Shown here: positions 7,797 through 13,119 of the stretch, in pieces | Layout: the number at the start of each line of letters is the position of its first letter | How positions within the stretch are numbered: position 1 is the first letter of the stretch | Assembly: GCA_023253615.1 (NCBI GenBank) | Contig: JALRFZ010000658.1 | Coordinates: forward strand, 1 to 13,119 | Reading direction: 5' to 3' | From: Verrucomicrobiales bacterium | GTDB taxonomy: Bacteria; Verrucomicrobiota; Verrucomicrobiia; Verrucomicrobiales; DEV007 | Length of the DNA: 13,119 bases | Translations under genes and position numbers: made by a program | Notes under the pieces: generated by a model | Databases searched by the model: none | The model's input: only the letters and a program-made list of their open reading frames with translations | What the model was told of the DNA's origin: nothing

Positions 7797-8825
7797 TCAA
7801 GCCATCTCGCTCAGCTTCACCGGGCGCCCCTCGCGGGCCGACTTGTCGCAGGCGAAAAGGACGCGGAAAGACTCCAGCGATTCGGCGATGCTGGTGCGCG
7901 GCATGTCCTCGCCGCGATCGAGCGCGTCGAAGAAGGCCTGGAATTGATCCTTGTAGGGATGGTCCGCGACATCGCCCGAGTCGGCCAGCGCCACGGGCAG
8001 CTCCGTCCATTTTTTGTCGCGCAGGGCGAGTTTGGAGGAATAGAGTTTGTTATCGAGCAGGCTGCCCTCGCTGCCGACGAGGTGGGTGTGGAAGTAGTAG
8101 GGCTGGAGACAGTCGATCACCGAAGCGACCTTGCCGACGCTGCCGTTCTTGAACTTCAGCAGGGCCACCGTCGTCGTCTTGTATTCGTACTTCCGGAAGA
8201 TCTCGTGCTTCGACTGCGTCTCGTAGGCGCTCACCTCCTCGACCTCGTTGCCCATGCAGAGAAGCAGGGCATCGAGCGCGTGACATCCGGCCGAGAGCAG
8301 GCTGCTGCCGCCGTTTTCGAGCGTCGTGTTCCAGCGGTATTGGCCATACCAGGGACCGATGCCGTGGTAATAATCGACCTCGCCGTAGTGGATCTCGCCG
8401 ATCATGCCGCTGTCGAGCAGCTTGCTCGTGGTGAGAAACTGGCTGATGAAACGGATCTCGAAACAGACGCACGCACGCACGCCGGCCGCCTTCACCGCCG
8501 CGGCGATGGCGCTGCAATCCTCCCAGCTCAGGGCCATGGGTTTTTCGAGAATGATGTGTTTGCCCGCCTTCGCCGCCGCCTCGGCCTGGGCACGGTGCTG
8601 TGCCGGATAACTCGTGATCGAGACCACGTCGATGTCCGAGGCGAGCATCTCGTCGAGATCCGAGTAGGTCTTGATCGGGCTGCCGTGCCGCGCCGAGACC
8701 TCCGCGTCGTCGAGAGGACGCGAGGAATAGACCGCCGTCACGGTGCCCTGGGAAGTTCCGTTGATCGCGTCCGCGTGGGCCGTCGCCGCCCAGCCGTATC
8801 CGATGATGCCTACCTTGTATGCCAT
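7797..8825 (-). CDS. Gfo/Idh/MocA-family NAD(P)-dependent oxidoreductase
   Basis: A 342-residue cytoplasmic enzyme of the family that oxidises or reduces sugars, inositols and related polyols with NAD(P). The N-terminal Rossmann motif VGIIGYGWAA is at 5-14. The family signature EKP is E94-K95-P96, in IILEKPMALS; the Lys is catalytic. The active-site helix is GGSSLLSAGCHALDALL with H182 and D185. The C-terminal half is the usual beta-sheet domain and the length is normal. The substrate cannot be deduced; this family is greatly expanded in Planctomycetota and Verrucomicrobiota. ATG 8825 was chosen because the Rossmann strand begins right there, and the open frame upstream (to 8930) covers the intergenic gap and looks random. 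A weak leaderless-type promoter precedes it, so it may be transcribed apart from the HNH pair. Confidence 0.92.
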   Translation of the reverse strand: MAYKVGIIGYGWAATAHADAINGTSQGTVTAVYSSRPLDDAEVSARHGSPIKTYSDLDEMLASDIDVVSITSYPAQHRAQAEAAAKAGKHIILEKPMALSWEDCSAIAAAVKAAGVRACVCFEIRFISQFLTTSKLLDSGMIGEIHYGEVDYYHGIGPWYGQYRWNTTLENGGSSLLSAGCHALDALLLCMGNEVEEVSAYETQSKHEIFRKYEYKTTTVALLKFKNGSVGKVASVIDCLQPYYFHTHLVGSEGSLLDNKLYSSKLALRDKKWTELPVALADSGDVADHPYKDQFQAFFDALDRGEDMPRTSIAESLESFRVLFACDKSAREGRPVKLSEMA

Positions 8826-8831
8826 GCCCGC

Positions 8832-8860
8832 ATTGAACCGAAGACCACGGCGCGGGGCAA
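8832..8860 (-). promoter_or_regulatory. Weak candidate promoter of the oxidoreductase gene, leaderless layout
   Basis: On the minus strand TTGCCC (8860-8855), a 17-base spacer and TTCAAT (8837-8832) match four of six bases at each sigma70 box. Six bases separate the -10 from the ATG at 8825, so transcription would begin at or next to the start codon. Confidence 0.35.
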
Positions 8861-8933
8861 TGGAAATTTTCGGCATGGATGCGGGAGGGGTTGTGGAAAT
8901 CGCGCCACCTCTTTGCGGTGATCTTGCCACTCG

Positions 8934-9317
8934 CTATCTCCATGCCAGCTGGACTTCGAGTCGGTCCGGGTGATTGAAAGATAAGACGGCGATGGTAGCC
9001 CTACCTTTGTCCGTCTTGCCCTCGATTCGGATCCCGCTCCACGAAAAATGCTCTTCCCATCGGTCGATGCGCGGATTGAAAAGAGGGGCCATGACCTCGG
9101 TTTGCGGATCGATCCCGGCAAGGTTCGGGCCCGTCCGCAAATTGCAATCGATACAGGCAAGCGCCAGATTGTCCGGATCGTCGCTGCCTCCATGCTGGCG
9201 TGCCCGAACATGCTCAATTTGGAGCTTTGCAAACGGGGATTGTTCCTGCCTTAATCGGCAATATTCGCAACAATCGCCCGCCCGTTCCCGCACCATGCTG
9301 CGAATCGCACGATCCAT
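8934..9317 (-). CDS. HNH endonuclease
   Basis: A 127-residue stand-alone HNH nuclease. The zinc site is formed by C17-x2-C20 (CEYC) and C55-x2-C58 (CIDC). The catalytic core lies between them: IEHVRARQHGG with the general-base H36, and DDPDNLALAC with N50. All key residues are present, so it looks active. The C-terminal part (GIDPQT, LFNPR, W-x2-HF, then a beta segment GKTDKGRATI) is typical of a small HNH family common in cyanobacteria and planctomycetes. It should cut DNA with a metal ion; the target is unknown. ATG 9317 has AAGGGAG directly before it, one of the few purine-rich starts here, and lies 12 bases after the stop of the 85-residue gene. The pair is therefore an operon, transcribed from the promoter at 9595-9623. 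Confidence 0.9.
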   Translation of the reverse strand: MDRAIRSMVRERAGDCCEYCRLRQEQSPFAKLQIEHVRARQHGGSDDPDNLALACIDCNLRTGPNLAGIDPQTEVMAPLFNPRIDRWEEHFSWSGIRIEGKTDKGRATIAVLSFNHPDRLEVQLAWR

Positions 9318-9329
9318 CTCCCTTGTGGA

Positions 9330-9587
9330 TCAGGAAGCCAGCTTCCGCCTCACCCCCGCGCAGAGGACAGACAAGAATTGGTTCGCCCTGGCATACCCTT
9401 CATACTCCGCCCGTTCGTCATCGGTGAGCGTTCCCTCACTGGCGCGGTCGGCCAGCCACTCGAGCCGTCCTTGCAAGGCTTCATCTGCATGGTAACCCAC
9501 GATCTTTTCCGCCTGATCCGGAGTCAGGAGATCGAAAATCGGATCGACTCCGCGCCGAAAGGCCCTTGAAACGATATCGCTGTCCAT
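9330..9587 (-). CDS. 85-residue partner protein of the HNH nuclease
   Basis: A small, acidic, largely alpha-helical protein without membrane segment or cysteine motif (one Cys at 76). The middle reads LTPDQAEKIVGYHADEALQG, then the core LADRASEGTLTDDERAEYEGY (about 45-65), and ends in a helix with the basic tail GVRRKL. From memory, proteins with this EGTLTxxERAEYExY core are often found next to this HNH type in planctomycetes and cyanobacteria, usually without a name. Gene order and size resemble an antitoxin or immunity protein placed before a nuclease, but that role is inference. ATG 9587 lies directly after a promoter-like sequence and has no Shine-Dalgarno (CCCCTCC precedes it). Confidence 0.75.
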   Translation of the reverse strand: MDSDIVSRAFRRGVDPIFDLLTPDQAEKIVGYHADEALQGRLEWLADRASEGTLTDDERAEYEGYARANQFLSVLCAGVRRKLAS

Positions 9588-9594
9588 GGAGGGG

Positions 9595-9623
9595 ATTTTA
9601 ACGGATTACCCCATCCCTGGCAA
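9595..9623 (-). promoter_or_regulatory. Strong candidate promoter of the 85-residue/HNH operon, leaderless layout
   Basis: On the minus strand TTGCCA (9623-9618), a 17-base spacer and TAAAAT (9600-9595) match five of six bases at both sigma70 boxes. Only seven bases (CCCCTCC) lie between the -10 box and the ATG at 9587. The start of transcription would fall on or within a base or two of the ATG, giving an mRNA without a leader. Confidence 0.6.
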
Positions 9624-9649
9624 GATCCGACGTGATCTACCCCTCCCCC

Positions 9650-10879
9650 TCAAGACGCCCCTTCGTTCAACTCGAACGACATCCCCACAAACCCGCCGCC
9701 GCTGAACTCGCCGCCGAGACGGCGGGGCAGGCGGAATTCGGGGAAAAGCAACGGCTCGCCCGAGAGACTTTCACGTCCGCGCCACCACATCACGATCCAG
9801 CCGATCAGGCCGATCATGGCGAGTCCACCGAGGATGACGACGAAGGTCAGGACAAAGGAGAGCATCTTGCTCGTCTCGTCGATGAAGATCCCGGGCACAT
9901 ACTCGCGCAGCAGCTCGGGCGCATCCGCCGAGGCCATCATCTCGTGCACCGACGAGGCGGAGACGAGCGATTGGTGATCCGGATTCTCCTTCTCCATGAG
10001 GCGGCTCAGCCAGTAGATCTGGATGCTAAGCTCGATCGCCATTTTCTCGACCTGGTCGGGCGCGAGATCGGCCACGGCCCCCTCGCGGAGACAGTTCTGG
10101 AGGATGCGGTCGAAGACCGACTTGGGCAGGGCACCCCGGATCGATTCATTGTAGACGAGCTCGGTCAGATCCGGCTTTTCGCGGTAGTAGAGCATCAACA
10201 CGGTCGGCTCGTCGGAGAACCACTTCCGGTGCAGTGCCTGGATGTCGACGCCCTCGGGGATGGTCTGGTTGTCGCCGATCACCATCACATAGATGCGCAG
10301 TTTCGACTCGTCCGCATGGAATTCGAGGAAACGCATGATGTCATTCGACTTCTGCTCGGTGAGGAGGCGCTGCGGATCGACGAGATACTCGACGGGAGCA
10401 TGGGCGAAATAGAGATCGGCGAGATCGCCTTCGAGCGGCGGGAGGGGCTCGTAGGCCTCCACCTCGACGATCTCCTCGGGCACGTCGAAGGTGCCGTCGG
10501 GATTTTCCTTCACACGCTGCAGCGAAGGATCGGAGCCCGTGCCGTCGCCGGCCGGCCCGTAGAACTGCGCCGGACCCGGCGTCGCGCCGGTGGTGGCGGC
10601 GACACCCGCTCCCGGCAGGGGACGCCCCGGCGCGGGTGGCCCGACAAATTCAATTCCGGCATCGGCGAGCGACCCCGCCGGGGCTGCTTCGCCGGTGGCC
10701 CCGGGTTGATCCCCTGCGGCCGTGGCATCGGGGATGAGGCTCTTCGGCCAGAGTCCGCCGCCGAGGAAATAAGCGCCCGACTCCTCGCCCGACTCCCACT
10801 CGGGGAGGTCGAACCGCGCGGCCGACGCCGAGCCCAGCGGCATGGCCACGGCCAGAGTGAAGGCGGCGATTCGTTTCAT
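9650..10879 (-). CDS. Exported, membrane-anchored TPM-like protein
   Basis: The 409-residue protein starts with a clear signal peptide (MKRIAAFTLA VAMPLGSASA, cleavage after about 20). A Gly/Pro/Ala-rich, probably disordered stretch (about 50-125) comes next. A folded domain of about 150-300 (VEYLVDP, KLRIYVMVIGD, TVLMLYY) resembles a divergent TPM (TLP18.3/Psb32/MOLO-1) domain. One transmembrane helix lies at about 339-366, and a short Gly-rich tail at 389-403 (GGEFSGGGFVGMSFE) recalls the ends of YgcG-type TPM proteins. The domain would face the periplasm. Its biochemical role is unknown; related domains have been linked to photosystem repair, membrane maintenance and acid phosphatase activity. 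It follows the zinc-ribbon TPM gene by 45 bases and is probably cotranscribed. Signal peptide and TM are clear; the TPM call is moderate. Confidence 0.68.
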   Translation of the reverse strand: MKRIAAFTLAVAMPLGSASAARFDLPEWESGEESGAYFLGGGLWPKSLIPDATAAGDQPGATGEAAPAGSLADAGIEFVGPPAPGRPLPGAGVAATTGATPGPAQFYGPAGDGTGSDPSLQRVKENPDGTFDVPEEIVEVEAYEPLPPLEGDLADLYFAHAPVEYLVDPQRLLTEQKSNDIMRFLEFHADESKLRIYVMVIGDNQTIPEGVDIQALHRKWFSDEPTVLMLYYREKPDLTELVYNESIRGALPKSVFDRILQNCLREGAVADLAPDQVEKMAIELSIQIYWLSRLMEKENPDHQSLVSASSVHEMMASADAPELLREYVPGIFIDETSKMLSFVLTFVVILGGLAMIGLIGWIVMWWRGRESLSGEPLLFPEFRLPRRLGGEFSGGGFVGMSFELNEGAS

Positions 10880-10924
10880 CGGATCAGTGGATGGGGGGGG
10901 AAGGCGGCGCCGGCTACGGCGGAG

Positions 10925-11605
10925 TCACGCCGTCTTCCGTGGCTCCCCCGGGCTTTCACCGGGTGCCGGGGGATTTTTCAGATACTGGTTCGGGCTCAAA
11001 TGGGGCGGCAGGTCGAGCACGTTTTTGTATTGTCCTGTCAGGGTCGCGTGGATCTGCTCGCGGGTGAGCTTGCGCAGCTTGCGCCCCTGCTTGTCGAGGA
11101 CCTTGCCGATCTTCAGGAAAATGCGCTCGATCGCCTCGCCATACTCGGCGTTGACGAGGTTGGGACGGGCGGCGTTGAGGGCACGGTAGGCGTCTTCCTC
11201 GGTAATGAGCGTCTCGGCGAAATATCCCAGCGAGACGCCGATCTGCTTCGTGTTCAGATCCATCACCACGAGGACGCCGTTCTCGTTCGGACGGGCGAAC
11301 TCGGCCCCGCGGACCTGCCCGTGATTGAGCAACCAGAAGCCCAGTTCGCTGATCTTGAGACTGGCGGGCAGTGTCCCGAGATAGGCACAGAAGAGCATCT
11401 GGGGGAACTTGGACTCGAGGAAATCCAGGGTCTCGCCGAGCTCGTCGCGCTCGTGCTTGCGGAGACAATGCGCCGCATCATGGACACGGTGAAGGAGCAC
11501 CTGGTTCGAGCCACAGGTCATCGCCGCCTCCACCTCACTGTAGCCGCACGAGTAACAACTCGCGGCTTCGTGATCCACGGGACGCTGGCATCGGGGACAC
11601 TTCAT
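10925..11605 (-). CDS. Zinc-ribbon TPM-domain protein
   Basis: The 226-residue protein opens with a four-Cys zinc ribbon, C3-x2-C6 and C17-x2-C20 (CPRC, CYSC). A TPM-type domain occupies about 60-165: a helix with E-x2-LGETLDFLES, then LKISELGFWLLNHG, then the strand NGVLVVMDLNTKQIGVSLGY, which matches the central TPM strands. There is no signal peptide or transmembrane segment, so it should be cytoplasmic, unlike its operon partner. The C-terminus (about 185-226) is Pro-rich. TPM proteins with an N-terminal zinc ribbon are known in several phyla, but their function is not settled. The gene is first in a two-gene operon with the exported TPM-like protein. ATG 11605 is supported by the zinc ribbon beginning at residue 3. 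The leader just before it is pyrimidine-rich and has no Shine-Dalgarno. Confidence 0.78.
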   Translation of the reverse strand: MKCPRCQRPVDHEAASCYSCGYSEVEAAMTCGSNQVLLHRVHDAAHCLRKHERDELGETLDFLESKFPQMLFCAYLGTLPASLKISELGFWLLNHGQVRGAEFARPNENGVLVVMDLNTKQIGVSLGYFAETLITEEDAYRALNAARPNLVNAEYGEAIERIFLKIGKVLDKQGRKLRKLTREQIHATLTGQYKNVLDLPPHLSPNQYLKNPPAPGESPGEPRKTA

Positions 11606-11897
11606 GGGGAGGAGGTGAAATAAGGGGCAATTTTGAGCTTTGCCGAAATTATCAGATTTTCAAGATTATAAAGAATTCTTAGAGAAGTCAAGTACCAGGC
11701 GGTTTTGGGTGAAGAAATTGTCAAATTTGAGAAGTCGCCGCAAGGGAAAGGATGCCGGCCGTTTTAATAGCATTTGCAACCACAGGAAGGTGCAAGGCGA
11801 AAGTAGTGGAGCGCTTCAGCGCGCCTGTCGCGCCTGCGGTGGGACTCCCGATCTTCCCCGTGGAAAACTCGAACTTCCCGCCGGCTGAAGCCGCTGA
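11606..11897. other. Intergenic region: AT-rich promoter patch plus palindromic element
   Basis: A 292-base gap between the photolyase-like gene (ends at 11898) and the TPM operon (starts at 11605). Bases 11630-11735 are much more AT-rich than the rest of the window and contain the promoter listed separately. Bases 11796 onward hold a palindromic repeat. I see no convincing gene in it. Confidence 0.65.
11665..11691 (-). promoter_or_regulatory. Candidate sigma70-type promoter of the TPM operon
   Basis: On the minus strand TTGACT (11691-11686) and a perfect TATAAT (11670-11665) are separated by 15 bases, slightly shorter than the usual 16-18. The predicted start of transcription is near 11657, giving a leader of about 50 bases before ATG 11605. 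The leader ends in the pyrimidine tract CACCTCCTCCCC. Confidence 0.55.
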
Positions 11898-11907
11898 CTA
11901 CGTTTCC
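11796..11907. repeat. REP-like imperfect palindromic element overlapping the photolyase stop codon
   Basis: The left end (11796-11820) and the reverse complement of the right end (11883-11907) share, in the same order, GAAA or GGAAA, GTAGT, AGCG and CTTCAGC. The two ends therefore form an imperfect inverted repeat about 112 bases long, with more local palindromes inside (GCGCT-TC-AGCGC at 11811-11822). Such elements are often dispersed in bacterial genomes as REP or MITE-like sequences; only one copy is in this window. The right end covers the last two codons and stop of the photolyase-like gene. Confidence 0.45.
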
Positions 11908-13119
11908 AAAAATGCCGCCGCGCGCCTCAAATGGGCCCCGCGCTTCTTTGCATCCATCTTCCCGAGCGTTTTCACCATCATTCCGAGCCGATGCTGGCTG
12001 CGGAAGAAATCGACATGGCGGTCGATGAAACTCCAGAACAGCCCGTCCCAGATCGCTTCCCACGGCCCGCTCTGATAATCCGACATCTTGCGCAGGTAGT
12101 TCGATCCCGAAAAATACGGCTTCGTCGTGAAGATCCCTCCATCGGCGAATTGGCTCATCCCAAAGACATTCGGTACCATCACCCAATCGTAGGCGTCGAT
12201 GAAGAGCTCCATGAACCAATCGTTCACCTGCACCGGATCGATTCCACAGAGCATGGTGAAGTTTCCCAACACCATGAGCCGCTCGATGTGGTGGGCGTAA
12301 CCCGTCTCCAGCACCCGGCCCACGACGAGGTCGATCGGCGCGATGCCCGTCTTCGCCGTCCAGAAGCCCTCCGGCAGGTCTCGATCATGTCCGAAAAAAT
12401 TCGAAGTCCGCATCTCCACCCCGTGACGCCGGTACATCTGATACATGAACTCGCGCCACCCCACGATCTGGCGCACAAATCCCTCGAGCGAGGCGATCGG
12501 CACCTCGTTCGCCGCCGCGAACTCCATCGTGCGATCGATGATCTGCCGCGGCGTGAGGAGGCCGATATTCAGCACCGGCGTGAGAACGCTGTGAAACAGG
12601 ACACGCTCGCGCTCCGAGAGGGCATCCTCCCAGGGACCGAATCCCGCGAGCCGCCATTCGAGAAAGGCATCGAGCCAAGCCGCCGCGTCCTCATGAGTCA
12701 CCGGATAAACAAAAGGCGCGATGCTGCCCGGATAATCGGCGAAACGCCCGGCGACGTACGCCGACGCCTCATCGACTTCCGTCCGGTGCGGGGCGCGCGG
12801 CTCGGCCGGCACGACCAAGCCTTTCTTCGGCATGCCTTTCCGGTTCTCGTCGTCGTAGCTCCAGCGCCCGCCGAGCGGTCCGCCCTGCCGATCGAGCAGC
12901 AACTCCATGCGTTTCCGCTGCGCCTCGTAGAAGGCGGCCATGAAGGGCTTTTTCCGTGAATCGAAATGGCGATCGGCCCATTCGCACGGAGTCAGGAACA
13001 TCGGCGTATCGACCACCTCCAGCTTCACCCCGCTCGACGATGCGAAACGACGCAGCCTCTTTTCGAGCAAAAAATCACAGGGCTCGCAGGTGACGATCCT
13101 CGAAAAACCCAACTCGCGA
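11898..13119 (-). CDS. Cryptochrome/photolyase-related protein (PhrB/DPRP type), N-terminus outside window
   Basis: The C-terminal 406 residues of a flavoprotein of the PhrB class (FeS-BCP, deoxyribodipyrimidine photolyase-related), which repairs UV (6-4) lesions or acts as a blue-light sensor. The frame is open to the window end; compared with PhrB (about 507 residues) roughly 90-100 residues lie beyond it. Counting from the TTG at 13112 as 1, the match to PhrB is clear. GGRWSYDDEN (81-90), EGFVRQIVGWREFMY (210-224), GYAHHIERLM (271-280) with the active-site His274/His275, and MSQFADGG (319-326) are all present. Trp251 and Trp310 align with PhrB Trp residues of its electron-transfer path. 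Strikingly, the cluster cysteines are gone. PhrB C350 aligns with Pro259, and its C-x2-C...C loop after MSDY is replaced by a short QSGPWEAIWDGLFW (347-360). Only four Cys (9, 12, 43, 289) are visible, none at ligand positions. The last codons, ET-stop, lie in a palindromic element. Confidence 0.88.
   Translation of the reverse strand, partial: RELGFSRIVTCEPCDFLLEKRLRRFASSSGVKLEVVDTPMFLTPCEWADRHFDSRKKPFMAAFYEAQRKRMELLLDRQGGPLGGRWSYDDENRKGMPKKGLVVPAEPRAPHRTEVDEASAYVAGRFADYPGSIAPFVYPVTHEDAAAWLDAFLEWRLAGFGPWEDALSERERVLFHSVLTPVLNIGLLTPRQIIDRTMEFAAANEVPIASLEGFVRQIVGWREFMYQMYRRHGVEMRTSNFFGHDRDLPEGFWTAKTGIAPIDLVVGRVLETGYAHHIERLMVLGNFTMLCGIDPVQVNDWFMELFIDAYDWVMVPNVFGMSQFADGGIFTTKPYFSGSNYLRKMSDYQSGPWEAIWDGLFWSFIDRHVDFFRSQHRLGMMVKTLGKMDAKKRGAHLRRAAAFLET

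Noticed and set aside
9623..9638. AGATC/GATCT inverted repeat downstream of the exported TPM-like gene
   Set aside because: The 5-bp stem with 6-base loop and no T-run is too weak to call a terminator, and it overlaps the -35 region of the HNH operon promoter.
11609..11617. AGGAGGTGA on the plus strand, a perfect Shine-Dalgarno
   Set aside because: No start codon with a meaningful frame follows at a suitable distance. It is the complement of the pyrimidine tract before the zinc-ribbon TPM gene.
11640..11888. Plus-strand open frame from a TTG, beginning PKLSDFQDYKEFLEK, in the AT-rich patch
   Set aside because: The first 45 codons look somewhat protein-like but use AT-ending codons unlike all neighbours, have no properly spaced ribosome site, and run straight into the palindromic element. 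The AT-richness is explained by the minus-strand promoter. A decayed foreign gene fragment cannot be ruled out.
11898..12959. Long plus-strand open frame rich in His and Arg across the photolyase-like gene
   Set aside because: It is the complement of a clear PhrB-type coding sequence and has no recognisable domain.

Overview
The window is GC-rich DNA (about two-thirds GC by eye), tightly packed with genes. It is interrupted by only a few intergenic gaps, all shorter than 300 bases. The gene set suggests a free-living Gram-negative bacterium of the Planctomycetota-Verrucomicrobiota group, with Verrucomicrobiota the better guess. It includes an RND pump, signal-peptide and zinc-ribbon TPM proteins, an HNH nuclease with a small partner, a tandem HEAR-repeat protein and a PhrB-like photolyase relative. 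No rRNA, tRNA, CRISPR array, transposase or phage gene was seen. The phylum is inferred from gene types and composition, not from a marker gene. Hardly any gene start has a Shine-Dalgarno sequence.

Bases 1-2214: a possible C-terminal tail of an upstream gene is followed by a plus-strand gene for a basic protein built from five HEAR-like repeats (135-1631). Its stop lies 7 bases from the stop of a convergent minus-strand gene for a small double-membrane-span protein with a Cys/His motif (1639-2214).

Bases 2215-7796: a 269-base divergent intergenic region carries a perfect 9+9 base palindrome, a good candidate operator. The plus-strand operon after it encodes a periplasmic adaptor (MFP), an RND permease and a DedA/VTT-family membrane protein, spaced 7 and 15 bases apart. 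No outer-membrane TolC-type gene is present, so the pump would have to use one encoded elsewhere. The operon ends at a stem-loop that spans the DedA stop codon.

Bases 7797-9649 (minus strand): a Gfo/Idh/MocA oxidoreductase, then upstream of it a two-gene cassette of an 85-residue protein and an HNH endonuclease. Both transcription units have candidate promoters whose -10 box lies 6-7 bases before the ATG, which would give leaderless mRNAs.

Bases 9650-11897 (minus strand): a two-gene TPM-type operon, one zinc-ribbon TPM protein and one exported, membrane-anchored protein, behind a strong-looking promoter in an AT-rich patch. Next to it is a palindromic REP-like element.

Bases 11898-13119 (minus strand): the C-terminal part (about 80%) of a cryptochrome/photolyase-related protein of the PhrB (FeS-BCP) type. 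The gene runs off the window. All four cysteines that bind the 4Fe-4S cluster in PhrB appear to be missing, and the palindromic element supplies its last two codons and its stop. This is the most interesting single observation, followed by the HNH pair and the HEAR-repeat protein.
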